From Aquatica leii (Eukaryota > Arthropoda > Insecta > Coleoptera > Lampyridae): a stretch of DNA of 64,000 nucleotides. Below, one piece after another: positions 43,291-55,787 of the stretch. The position numbers and the translations under genes are program-made. Location: positions 221,238,532-221,302,531 of the forward strand of contig CM069432.1 in the NCBI GenBank assembly GCA_035610365.1, given 5' to 3'. A model generated the notes under the pieces. The model was not told where the DNA came from. It saw nothing but the letters and a program-made list of their open reading frames with translations, and searched no databases. The stretch's first letter is position 1, and every line of letters begins with the position of its first letter.

Positions 43291-44892
43291 CGTATTTTTA
43301 ATTGTATTAATATCCATACATTTTAAAAAAAAAACAATAAAACCTACTACTATAACTTCTGCTAAAACTGACAAAATACAGTTTTTAGATGCTTTTTTAT
43401 AACAAATCTAACTGATTTCAATAAAAGATATAAAAAAAAATTATGAATTTAAATTGCATTAGATTTAAACGATTGTAGTAAAACTGGTAAAGATAACAAA
43501 ATGTGAAAATAAAATCATAACACAGCTATCTACCTTTCTTTTACAAAAGTAACTCAATTTAAAATAATACATTAATTTATAAAAGGTCATAAAACAAAAA
43601 TGTTTTTTAAAATAAATTGTAATAGTATGCTAATTGTGATAACAGTAGGACATTGCTGTTACAGTAAAAACCGTTGGTAAAAATTGAGATAACACATGGA
43701 ATAAATGTCGAGTCAAACTATGTATCAATTTCAATACTTTAGATAGGTCACGTCCAAATACGTTACTACCACAGTAATTATACTGTGTTTCTACTAAAAC
43801 ATTTTACGTAAGATTCTATGAATTCGTATTTAGTATCTTTTTGTTTTGTTTAAATAAGTGACATAATATTTAAGTAGTATCCTGTAGTATGTATAATAAT
43901 AGCTCCTATACCTAATTAACTATCAAAACTGGTTTAGTTCAAGGTGTTAGTATGAATCTGCTTGCTGAAATTGATAAGGAAGTTTTCGGAATTGATATTA
44001 TACAGGTTCTTAGCTTTGTTGTAACTCTCTTGGAAATTATGAGTTACATATTCAAAAACCAGTAAAACAACTATAAATATAACATTCAAACACTTGTTTT
44101 TAAACATTATGACTGACCCAATGTTAAGCGAGCACACCTACAATGAGGTTTGAATAAAGTTTGTTTTCTCAAAGTTGTACCACCTATTAAAAGCTTATAA
44201 ATGATTTCAGTAAAAACAAGAATTGTTTATTCCTTGACAAACGTTTAGCAAATATGTCTGATAAAGAGACAAAAATTTGAAGTTTACACGATTCGTAGTT
44301 CTTAGTTTTAGCTTTAAGGCGTTTTTGTTATTTTCTCCTCTCGCGGATGATTGGTTTATTTTTTCTGTTTGATTTTTTTGTTTACTTATGCGTTTACTTT
44401 TAAGGGTTGAATTCAATTTAATTGAAAAAATTAGAAAGAAAGGTAAATTACAATTTTTTAACAATAATGTTAATTGTAGCATTTTCTAATTGCACTTGCA
44501 TTAAATATGCACGTTTTTAATATCTATATGTGTAAGTACAAAACACATAAGGTGAATGGCATTAAAACTCGGTAATTAGAAATTTCCGAATATTGAATTC
44601 ATTTAAAAATCAAAATTATACTGATTTTGTAATCAACGTCATTTTTATTAAAAAATATATTTTCTATTAAAAAAGTTTAATACCGTATTTTCTATTAACA
44701 ACACCAATTATTAATTATTATCATTTTATTAATGTTAATAATAAACATTTTCTGTATTGTAAATACATCGCGAATAATTTAGAATACTTGTAGAATACAA
44801 ATTCATTTACATACCTATAATGTAGGCAACACACATTGGGATTCTCAAAACAGCGTTGCCACAATTATTGCGGCAAGTACGGCAAAATATCG

Positions 44893-44920
44893 GGACGCGT
44901 AGCAATATTGCAACGCGTCC
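44893..44920. repeat. 28-bp imperfect palindrome
   Basis: GGACGCGT and ACGCGTCC enclose the self-complementary GCAATATTGC with one A-A mismatch on each side. Confidence 0.8.
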
Positions 44921-44977
44921 ACGATTATTGCTATAGGTATGGAAGCATAAATTTTGCATTGCTACAAGTACGACGTT

Positions 44978-44980
<3 letters not shown>

Positions 44981-45021
<41 letters not shown>
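44981..45021. repeat. (AT)n microsatellite
   Basis: About 20 uninterrupted AT dinucleotides. Confidence 0.95.
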
Positions 45022-45023
<2 letters not shown>

Positions 45024-48000
45024 TAAAAACCTTCATATCTAAAAATGTTTTTAAAAAAGTATTCAATATTTTCCAAAATTTGAGGAATTTACAAAACAAC
45101 AAATATAAGTATTACAAACATTTAAAACTAAAATAAGAAAGCATTGTAACACATATTTAACATTTTATCGCATTTTATGTTCGCAAACACAATTTTTAAA
45201 ACTAATAATTTATACATCTGCTTTTCCTTCATCAACTGTTTTGTATCAAATAAAACCATATATTTAATTTATATTTTAAATTGTTATAAATATTTGAACA
45301 ATAGTATAATTACTCAAAACACTTCCGTGAAGGTATTACGTTACTATATATACTAAAAACAATCCAGTTCGCACTGAAATTATTAATAAAGTTATAAACA
45401 AACACCTTTTGTGTGGACCGTAAGTAGACTTCAAAAACTTTCATTCAAAACAATATTCTAACAGTACAAAAAACTAACTCGACCTCATTTTATCTTTACT
45501 ATACGATGTTATTGTTCATTACAAAAAACTCACATTTAACAATTAAAAAAATTGCATAACAGTATTTAATACTACACAATTTATTAATTTGTGCTTTAAA
45601 TTCAACTTATCGTTTATATCGTAAATAAATTTGCATTATAGTATCCAAGTTTTCCTGTTTTAATATAACAATATAATAGAAAAACACGACATTGTTATGG
45701 TATTCACACTGTAAATTGTCAACAACACATTATGCTATTAAGTTCTGTTAGATTAATCATCTTCCGCATTTATGTATATTATACTTGTGCAACCAAAGCG
45801 TGAAACCATCTAATAATTAAACAAAAATTAGAAAATAAATACTCTAATTTGACTTAATGCTACTTTCTCATATCTACTTAAATTTGTTAAATCATAAACA
45901 AATAAGCTTACTGAAGTACAATCATAGTTTCGTATAATTAGTTTTTTTGTAATATGCTTTATTTAATTATTATATTAACTGTTACTCACTTCTTTTACTT
46001 CTTACTCCTTTCACCTTTCTCTGCTTCTACGAAATTACTAAGCTATATAAAAGAAATTTTCCCAGAAACTTAAATTTTATTTAGTCTTTTGGTTTTTCTC
46101 ATCTACACGTTTCCACGTACGTGTAACACAAACAAAATTAGTTTTTATAAGGTGCTGTATTATCATTATCATTAAATTAAGTTATTACCGTATAACCAAA
46201 GATTATATCTATAGAATATTGTAATAGTTGCTAACATTCAAAAGCGTTTTAACTATATAAAATAAAAAAAAAAAAACTATAAATAGATAATACAGTATAA
46301 GAAAATTAGATGTAGTGTTCCATCTTCTCATTTGAATTTACAATGAAGAAAATAATTAAGATATTATGTAGTATATAAAAAAAAACTATAAAATTAACTA
46401 CATTAAAACTAGTAAGTTGATATTACAAATTGGTGTCAGTTCAACTTCTTATAATCATTAGATAATTCCTAAATCAACTATACAAATGAACATAAAATGA
46501 AAAATCAAAGTGATTTATGAGTAGTACACGAATAATTTCGGTGAGTTGAAAAAAATTTCATTCAGAAGCATATGTAAACGATTATGATAGAAAACTTCTT
46601 TAAAGAAAAATGTTGTTTTTCAGTTTATAGAAACCTTGTTATAGCACACGAATTTATAATTTAAAGAAAACTGCACCTGTGAATGTTGTAAAGGCTTGAC
46701 TTTTAAAAATGTGAAACCAAATTTACAAAATAGTAAAAAAGTGTTAGTCAGTTGAATAAATGCTTAATTTTAAAAAATAATTTAACATTATTGTAGTTTA
46801 CAAAAACACACAAAAGTCATTTAAGGACGAAAGCCTTCATCTTTCCCAAAAAAGGTTAATATTACTATAGTAACGTTTCTAGAACTCTACACAAGCAAGT
46901 TACATTTTTTAGGCGTTGATGTGTTCCAACCGTTTAATTTACCTTAGAAAAACAAAGCTGCATACTATTGATTAATTTAACATTTCAGAGAACCAATCTT
47001 AATATAAGTAGAGTAGCGGGATGTGCAGAAAATCCTTTAAAAAAGCATTTTGTTATATAGTATCTGTCTTCAAATGATAGAGCAATATTTACTAAGATTG
47101 ATTTTCTAGCAAATGCTGTAACAAATAATCTATTTATAATTCATGTTTCGTTAAAGAACCTAGTCTATGAAACCAACGGATAAACAGATATTGAAAACTG
47201 CAGATGACAAGTTTCTATTTCTAGATGATGTGCGAAGCTATCTTGAAACCCAAGCTATAAAACAATCATCAAGATATAAAAAATAAAAAAAGTATGTTAC
47301 CAACTAATACTTTTGAGAAGGATTAAAGAAAAAACCACAAAAAACAAAAAAGAAAACACGATGGATTAAACAGAGTGATATCAAAGACGAATATCACCAT
47401 TGTAACATACTGAGATGATTCCGTTTAAATTCCAATTAAAGACGCGCAAAATTACGGAAGGATCGTCATCTATCGGGAAGACTGAAAAATACGAATTGCG
47501 CCGTTTTACGCATGACCCATTTTAAGAAGGGTTCGCAGACGCCAAGGGTTGAACGTCGAGGTAGAAGCGCGCCAGCCTGTTGTACAATCAGCCTTTTTGA
47601 TATAAAATTTGTGTTTTGTGTTATTTATAACAATGTTTTTCACAAATTATTAATTAAAACTTACTAAATCGAATGTATTAAATGATTCTTTGAAATGTAA
47701 TTTAAATTCGTAGTATCTTATTTTATAACTTCATTTATGTGTAAGTTTAGACACAACATTAAACGTCGTAGATTTGATTGTAATAATTAACCATTTATTC
47801 TTACGTTTAAACATTATAAGAATGAAGGGGCGGGGAATTAAAAAAAAGGCTTAAAATGCAATATACAGTTGTAGTGTTTTCTTTGTTTTACAATTTCAAT
47901 AACTTCCGTTAGTATACGTAATTTTGTATAATACATTTATGATTAGAAATGTAACCGCAATAATTAAAAATTTATTTATACTTAAATTTGAAGATTATTA

Positions 48001-50068
48001 AAATTGAATGTAGTTTTATGTAGATGATTTTTTGTTTGTAAAAAGAAGTTATTTAAAGTTCGTTACCACTTTGTTATTTCTACATCTTGACATATTTTAG
48101 AATCAATTTGTGTTAATCTATTAGATCATTTTCTCTGCAAGGTATATATGCTAATCTCTGGCATCAATTCTAAATTATGCATAATAGTTTATTTGTTTTT
48201 TTTGTACGTTTATAATTCGATGATATAAAGTTGTTCAATGTTGGATCCTTTCGATCGTAATATTTACCTATTCATGGTGATTTTAATGAATTTGATAGCA
48301 GAGAAAAACACCAGTGTATGCATTGCTTTGTAAAATGTAATCTAATATTTTATTTACCGTGATGGACAAACAGCGTGAAGTCGCAAGTAGTTCTGATACT
48401 ATGGGGAACTTGTTTTTATGTGAAGTACCGCATCTTGGGTCTATGACAGGTGTCTGCTTTTATGTATTAAAGTCGCGGTAGGCTTCATCTATCATATTGG
48501 ACCCTACATTTTATAACATTTGCTTGATATGTTATAGTGTGTTTATTATTATTATTATTGTGTATTTTTAGCACACGTTTGTTTGTACCGACACTTCAAC
48601 TTTAGCTGAGTTGCTTTTGTAACCAGGACCTCAGTACCTACTGACAGACCGTCAGTTAAATAACTCTTCTTTTGTTTAATTTAATGATGTTTGTGCTTGT
48701 GTTTATGTGTGTTAGGATTTAATGCTGTTATCATATCTGTGTATTCGTTTAACTGACTTAAAATTAGGGCTGTCCTAACTTTCCCATGTTATTGATATCT
48801 TTAATTATAAACTGGCCGTTAGCCGTAAAAGGACCGGAGGGGTTTCTTCGCTATATTCTTCCCCTCCTACTGTGGGTTCCACCAAACAAGTAAAATTTCG
48901 GTTAAAATTTAACGAGTTCTCCTTGAATAAAAACTACGATTTACTTTTGCTGTGTGTTTTAATGAACTTGAAATAGTTTTCCCACTTACCGAGAGTAAAC
49001 AGTGTACAGCTTGACGATCACAGCCACAGCGAGATGTAGCTGCTATGTTTTTGTTCGCGGGTTTTAATTTTCAAACGTGAGTGAGTTACATTACAATACC
49101 ACAGCGTTTGAATAACTAGCAAAGACTCTTAATGTAGAATCTTAAGTCATAACATATAACCAAAAAAATGTAAAATTTGTAAGCATGTAAAAATATAAAA
49201 TTAACTAAACGTCAATCTTCTAAAAAAAGCAAAAACGTTAATTGCAAGTATTACTTTCTTAATATTTTAAAATTATGACAAAAATGATTTTACTGACTAT
49301 TTTTTAAACAGTCCTTTCAGCATCATTTTTCACCATAGTATGATACTACACTGACTACTAAAACGCTCAGCAGATGGTAATAAGTCCCTCCCACAAATGT
49401 TTTTGTGATTGGTTAATTTAAAGTACGCGGCACAATTACATTAAAAACCTGATGCACTTCCCAAAATTATTGTGTACTAATAATCTTCATATTTCAGCGT
49501 TTCAACTTTTATCCGTATTTTTTGTGTGTATACAATTTATTATTCTAAAATATATTTCCATCTGCTATTGTTGATATAAGGTAAAAAATAATTTCTTTTA
49601 AGATACCTATACAATCCTAGGCTATCTAATATATACATTATTATCGATCTTTTGCCAATAGAAAATAAATATAACACAGATCACGTAATGCCTTCTTCAA
49701 AAGTATGCCATAGGTAAAGGTCAATATTAGATAACGTTACAGATGGAATAAAAATCGCCCTAAGACGTCTTACGCATTTGTTCTTTTTGTGTCATGAATT
49801 ACCAACAGTACAGAACCTTGTGGCTTGCATTAACAAAAATAAGAACGTATCAAACTTTAAAGTTTTAAACAAAGAAAAGTGTATTGTGTTTGTGATATAC
49901 GTTATTTTATAGGTACAGAAAAAGAAATCGCAACAATATGCTACTTGAAAAAAAACGATATCTTAGTAAAAAAATTGGACACTCCAGTATCAAAATATGT
50001 AAATAACTACTAAGTTAGGGTTGCTTAATTTCTTTTCTATTATGTTCCTTTTTAATTATTTATATAAT

Positions 50069-51235
50069 ATACAGGGTGTCGCAAAGAAATCTACAACATT
50101 TTTGGATTTATTTTAATAAATAAATCAATTTTTATGTTTTAGATACTTACGAAGTATCTAAGTTATAGAAGTAAAAGTGTAAAATACATCATATTTTTTA
50201 TTTCAATTATAATAAACTTTGCATCTTATACAGAGTGTTCAAAAATTTAAATTTTTTAAATAAAAACTAGAAAGTGGCTATAACTTGATAAATATAAATA
50301 GAACGACATAATTTTTAATTTACTAGGAAATAAACTTTTTAAATGCCTATCAAATGGTATTAGAACGTTTTATAGCTAAGTCTTGCCGTTTTTACACAAT
50401 ACGCTAAATAATCGTTTTTTGTACCATTTGATTTCTTTAAATAAAATTTCGGATAAATCTATTGTCTATTGTATTTAAAAAAATCAGATAGTTAGCAAGT
50501 ATAAAAATAATAATAAAGTATATTTTTACAAATGTTTAGAAACTTGAAACGTAACTTATAATCTAACATATAACAGTAATAATGGGTACAACATACCAAC
50601 GATGACATAAAACAAAAGCCAAATATTTAAAGCAAATATTCGAAATGCCAACCATCTATTTCCAAACACCCACATTTTTTTTTTTGAGAACCATCACCGA
50701 CTCTCGGCAACATTTACAAGGTTACGGTTTCAAAAACGTCTTTTATGCGTCTTTTTATATCGTGTGGTGTCAGTGGCGTATTGCAACCACTTCTTTTTAC
50801 GTATACTCCAGGCTAATTGTGAAATCAATTTCTGCTAATCTACTTGTTTTATGTATTATTTATCGTCAGTATGATGTTATTACTATTATAGTATGTTAGA
50901 TTATAAATTATTATTCTTTAATTGTTAATTATCCAATATTTTTAAACACAATAAGCAACTAGATTCATCAGAACGTTTATTAAAAAACATCAAATGATGC
51001 AAAAAAACAATTATTTAGTGTATTATGTAAAAACGGGAAGACTTAAGAATAGAACATTGTAATACTATTCGATAAGATAATTTAAAAAATATGTGGTTCT
51101 ATTTAAATTAATAAATAATAAAGTTTATTATAATTAGAATATAAAATATGCTCTATTGGTAGACTTCACTGTAAATTTTGCCCTCATAACTTAGATACTT
51201 CGTAAGTATCTCAAACATAAAAATTAGGTTATATT
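50069..51235. mobile_element. Mariner-derived foldback element with long inverted arms
   Basis: Left arm 50097-50430 and right arm 50990-51233 are inverted copies (for example atacttcgtaagtatct in both, and tgtaaaaacggcaag against tgtaaaaacgggaag). The left end ACAGGGTGT resembles a Tc1/mariner terminus and follows a TA. The middle, on the minus strand at about 50790-50640, resembles the end of a mariner transposase (RRIKDVFETVTL, MLPRVGDG). It is therefore an internally deleted mariner with extended arms. The right end is worn. Confidence 0.6.
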
Positions 51236-51499
51236 TTGACAAAATTTAAATTATTTAAAGACTTTAAGGTTTAGGCTTCATAAACGTTATTAGAACACAC
51301 ATTTATTTTGATCGGAGTATTAAAACATGTAATAATATACATAGTGTTTTATTTGAAAAAACACAACTTTGATACTTTTAGAGCTTTTGTAATGCCATCT
51401 ATAATATAAAAATAATTTTAGAAGTAACCATATTAGACCTTCTTATATAAAACGTAAAAAATGTTTTGTTTACAATAACTCATATTGTTTCTATTTTAG

Positions 51500-51618
51500 A
51501 CAAAAACATTACATTTTCTCAATCTACACTTTTTTGCTTAACCCTTACATTACTAAACATTTTTTACACATTAGTTACTAAAGATACGCTCCGTATGTAT
51601 ACAAAACGACCAAATGCG
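51500..51618 (+). CDS. Possible single internal exon of a membrane protein
   Basis: An acceptor (ttctattttag) precedes and a donor (GTAAGC) follows 119 bp that are open in one frame and encode a hydrophobic segment (STLFCLTLTLLNIFYTLV) and TKDTLRMYTKRPNA. No neighbouring exons could be matched in phase. This could be chance in AT-rich DNA. Confidence 0.2.
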
Positions 51619-51775
51619 GTAAGCTCGATTTTGATATCAGTTGTCGCTGGTTAAACTTTTAATAGAAATGAATAGAGTAGAAGCATTTTTTTCTACAAAG
51701 TATTACTTGCTTCATCTGAAAGTTCAAGTAAAGACGAAGACGTTGAAATTCGGGGACCAATGAGTAAGGTTAGGG

Positions 51776-52740
51776 GTGAACTGTGAATTAATAACCTATT
51801 CTAAACTTTTGTTTACAAATGTTGTAGTTCCTCGGCCACAAATTTATAATTATATTGCACTGGTGGAAAACGTGTACTCCGAAGAAGAATTCCGAAAGAA
51901 TTTCCGTACGTACAGAACAACAATTGATCACTGTGTAACGTTATTAGAGGAAGAAATCTCATCCTACATTACTGATATTGGGAGGCATACTATACCTGCT
52001 AAACAACAGTTAATGATTGCGCTTTGGTATTTTGACACGTCAGACTCTTTTAAGTGAGTAAAGTACTTTCTGTAGCATTCATTTCTAATAGAAGATGTTT
52101 TTTAGATCTATTTGTGGTCGATTTAATGTTGGAAAGATCACATCGTTACGAACTGTACGCAGAGTAGCCAACGCTTTAATCAATTTTGCCCCAAGCTTAA
52201 TTATTTGACAAGTAAGTAATATTTGGAAACAGTTAAACATGGTTTTAATCATATAGGTTTTCCTAACACTATTGATGCAGTTGATGAGACGTACATAAGA
52301 ATCTCTCAACCAAAAGAGTATGGCTTATCATACATATGTCGGAAAAATTATACATGTGTTATTTTATTTATTTAGTTTTACTTAATTATAATAGGTATCT
52401 AAATTAGATGCATGTTACAGGGCATATGTGATCAAACTTTAAAATCTATACATTTCTATGTTGAAGTGGTTTGTTCCACGCATGATGCAATGGTACTGAA
52501 AAGAAGTGATATCTGGAGTTTATTAATAACAGAATTAAGGAAAAGATGATACACATCTTATTGGTGACAAGGCATACCCCTGTCTTCCTCAATTGATTCC
52601 GACATATAGCCTCACACAGCTGATATTGATAAAGCAGAAGAAAATGACAATATTCAAGGAATAGATAGAGAAAAACTTCGACTGGGCAACAAAAAAGGAA
52701 ATAAGCTGTGCCAGCATATGACTATTGAAAAAATACATAG
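51776..52740 (+). pseudogene. PIF/Harbinger transposase with short introns (broken)
   Basis: The open frame 51776-52057 reads YSEEEFRKNFRTYRTTIDHC and PAKQQLMIALWYFDTSDS, then a 52-bp intron (52054-52105, GTGAGT...TTTTAG) joins in phase to KSICGRFNVGKITSLRTVRR. Later frames give FPNTIDAVDETYIRISQPKE (first catalytic Asp; the family has IDGTH), YICRKNYTC, a second probable intron ending tgttacag at about 52420, then ICDQTLKSIHFYVEVVCSTHD, IGDKAYPCLPQLIPT, and a degraded C-terminus. The stops near 52208 and 52549 and the frame changes make it inactive. The transposase would cut and paste a 3-bp-target element. Confidence 0.8.
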
Positions 52741-52879
52741 GTATATAAATTTTCAAATAATCTGGATTAATAAATGTCAAAAAAAAACTATTACATGTAA
52801 AATAAACGTAAATTATATTTCGCACTTCAATTTTGCTTTGTTGACAAAGTTTTTGGTACAATAAGACGTCATATTATTA

Positions 52880-53245
52880 TTAATCGCATTTCCTAACATT
52901 TTTTCGGAACCACAGAAACATCATTTCTCTTTGTTCCATTCGTTCCTTTTGACGCCTTGTTTTATTTTGATCTATTTCGTATGAAAAAATTGATTTTGAT
53001 AATCTTCGTTTTCTACTTGGCAAAATTTTATCTTGGCTCCTATCCTTTACTGTCTCTTGGTTCTCTGTGTCATTGTCATTTTTTCTATTTACACCACTAC
53101 TGCTAGAAACTGTGAGTACCGGATTGAAATGTAGGTCATAAAAATAAATTTCATGCATTTCATCGATAAACTTCTGTGTGGGTTCACCACCAGCTCCTCT
53201 ATTGCCGGATCTTACTTTCGCATACGTTTTTTTCAAATTCTTCAA
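52880..53245 (-). CDS. Myb/SANT- or MADF-like protein of the PIF/Harbinger type (partial)
   Basis: The frame reads NLKKTYAKVRSGNRGAGGEP and FIDEMHEIYFYDLHFNPVLT, then a Ser/Asn-rich linker, a basic stretch SRKRRLSKS, and a coiled, basic tail ending near 52880. PIF/Harbinger elements commonly carry a second, DNA-binding gene of this type that partners the transposase. It is convergent with the transposase relic to its left. The N-terminal half of the binding domain is not contiguous; a frame at 53603-53361 may be part of an upstream exon. Confidence 0.55.
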   Translation of the reverse strand: MKNLKKTYAKVRSGNRGAGGEPTQKFIDEMHEIYFYDLHFNPVLTVSSSSGVNRKNDNDTENQETVKDRSQDKILPSRKRRLSKSIFSYEIDQNKTRRQKERMEQREMMFLWFRKNVRKCD

Positions 53246-53360
53246 TTTTTATATATATATATATTCTGTTCAAGCAGGTTATGACTAATTCAATTCCACA
53301 CTTCCTTGTTGTTATGTTTTGGATACTTAAATTTGTCTTTATGTTGGTTGTACGTTACAA

Positions 53361-53603
53361 TCAACAACCTGATAGCATTGTCTGGTCACCCACAGTCTCA
53401 TTTGATGTCGTCTCATTAAGTACATGGTGCTCAGGGGTACTAGCAGAACTTGAACAACTTGGTAATAATTGTAATAAATGCTGATTAGCGATCATCGATT
53501 TATTTAAACGCGTTTTCTTTCCCCAAACTAAGCAACTTATTTCATCAATTGAGAAGACAATTACGGGACGCAGAACCCGAACTTTGGTCAGCCTGGTTAA
53601 CAT
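53361..53603 (-). CDS. Possible upstream piece of the Harbinger accessory gene
   Basis: An 80-codon frame with IDEISCLVWGKKTRLNKSMI and a Ser/Thr-rich part follows on the same strand, upstream of the DNA-binding-type frame. It is separated by about 110 bp of AT-rich DNA that could be an intron. No domain recognised. Confidence 0.25.
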   Translation of the reverse strand: MLTRLTKVRVLRPVIVFSIDEISCLVWGKKTRLNKSMIANQHLLQLLPSCSSSASTPEHHVLNETTSNETVGDQTMLSGC

Positions 53604-53639
53604 ACGGAACGTATCTTAAAGTGGATACCTGGGTATCTA

Positions 53640-54830
53640 ATTCTAAAAAATGATTTGAGCTTAATTAATACTTTATCAGACCCATTTTTTAATAAAACCA
53701 AGAGAATATGAAAAGTCAGCTCCATACCAAATTTCAAGTTACTAGGACTTTTGGTTCGACAGTTATCGTGGGTACAACCAAAGATAATAAAATAAGATGC
53801 AGCACTCCTTATATAAACAAGTCAAAAGAATATAAAGAAAAATTGTTATTTTTTAACGTATCTTGCTTTCCCTTCAAGACATGGAATTTTTTTTCTAAAA
53901 AAATCGTAAGCAGGATTCGAACCTAGGATTATATATGGAATTCACTTTAAATTATAAATCAAATATTTAATAAACTGTTAATGTTAGAAAAAAATATATT
54001 GGAATAAATTGTTAGGAAGAATTAACTCTATAAGAAACTGTAAAAATAATTCCAATAATTTACATACGTACAAAATTATATTAAAAAAACTGTTAAAATG
54101 GCGGATACGCCCACTTTCTGCTTCTTTATCAGACCTATCTTTTGTTAGAACCGAGAGAATATGAAAAGCCAGCTCCATACCAAATTTCAATTTACTAAGA
54201 CTTTTGGCTCGAGAGTTATCGTGAGTACATCCAAAGATAATGTAAGGAAGATGCAGCACTCCGTGTATAAACAAGTCACAAAAATATAGAAAAAAATGTT
54301 GTTTTCAACGTATCTTGCTTTCTCTTCAAGATATGGAATTTAAAAAAATCGTCGCAGACAAGATTCGAACCTAGATATATATGGAATTCACTTTAAATTA
54401 TAAATCAAATATCTAATGAACTGTTAATGTTAGAAAAAAATTTTAATTGAATAAATTGTTAGGAAGAGTTATCTCTATAAGAAATTGTAAAAATAATTTG
54501 AATAATTTACATACCTATAAACTGATATAAGAAAAACTGTTAAAGATGACGGATACACCCACTTACGGTTTTTTTTATCAGAACCATATTTCGACAGAAT
54601 CGAGAGAATTTGAAAATCCAGCTACATACCGAATTTCAAGTTACTAGGACTTTTTGTTCGAGAGTTATTGTGGCTACATCGTTACACACAGACAGAATTT
54701 TTTTTGTCAAAAATACATTTTTCTGATTCAGAAGACCTTAAAACGTAAAATTATGCATTAAAAATTTGTTGAAAAAAAATTGCGATCTCTATACTTTCCT
54801 TATAAGAAAGTAAAAATTAAAAAAGTATTT
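53640..54830 (-). repeat. Composite tandem-repeat element, copy C: head plus partial array
   Basis: Minus-strand match to copy B. Repeat anchors (cgagagttatcgtgggtac-like) lie at about 53755, 54208 and 54657, spaced ~450 bp. The tRNA-like boxes appear as gattcgaacc at about 53912 and 54361. The head sequence (54660-54760) equals that of copy B at 23434-23510, and continues to a palindrome-like ctttccttataagaaagt near 54795, suggesting the true end. The tail is missing. Confidence 0.8.
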
Positions 54831-55787
54831 AAACGTTTATGATTGTTCTAACGACAGCATTTTAAAGTTAAGTTTAATTTATCAACTAGTAACAAAACGA
54901 AACAAAGAAAACGGTATTTGTTTGTTCAATAAAAAAAAAGAAAACAACAAAAAAGGTTTCAAAAAATAACGTTAAACTTGTAATAAAATACCCCGTGACG
55001 AAAACGTTTCTGATAAATACTTTTTTGAAACATACGACTAATAAGTATAAATAAGACTAACTGGAAAATAATGTCTTTATGTACCGTGCAATTATAAAAA
55101 CTAATTGCAATTACGTTATAATGATTAATCAGTAAAAAATATTCCTAGGTTAAATAGAAATGCACTTATAAACTTAGAACGGTGTGAAACAGATAATTTA
55201 CTTTTTAAATACAACCTGTTAATTTGTTTAAGTTTCTGTGACATAACGGATCCGGCGCTGTAGTAACTGTATATACATTACAAGCTTGAATAAAAATATT
55301 AGCACATTCATGGCCTCATTTTACTAATACATAATAAAACAAATATAACATGAAACACATATTTAACATAAGTTTGATTTAATTTGAAAATATTTTACCT
55401 TTGACAAGTGTAATTTTCAATTATATTCATTTTTACTACATAATAAAAAAAGGAAGTTGCAATGCAATTCTTACGGCAATTACCTGATTCTATACGTAGT
55501 ATTTAAAAATGCAAAATTTATTTCTGCTAGCTCTAAAAGCTTAGCGCCGACTACGAATTTCTAGAAAAATTTCCATCACAACATTATAACTATAAAACTA
55601 TAAACATTAAAATTTAAAAAATATATATAACCAGCTGAAATATACGCAATTTAAAAAAAATCTTGGCTTCAACGAATGAATTGAAACATGTACTTATATA
55701 TACAAAAAACAAAATAAACGTGTTTTTAAGAACATAAACATTATACATGGTCACTGATAAGTTGATTATCGGAGAAAATATATAAGG
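54831..55787. other. Non-coding AT-rich stretch
   Basis: Nothing recognised. Confidence 0.5.

Larger units (their letters stand above)
43291..50068. other. Long non-coding AT-rich stretch
   Basis: No protein similarity was found in nearly 7 kb. Notable spots: a GC-rich perfect-arm palindrome at 44893-44920, an (AT)n run at 44981-45021, a less AT-rich patch at 47420-47600, and another at 48360-48880. None could be assigned to a family. A slowly evolving regulatory or intron function cannot be judged from one sequence. Confidence 0.5.
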
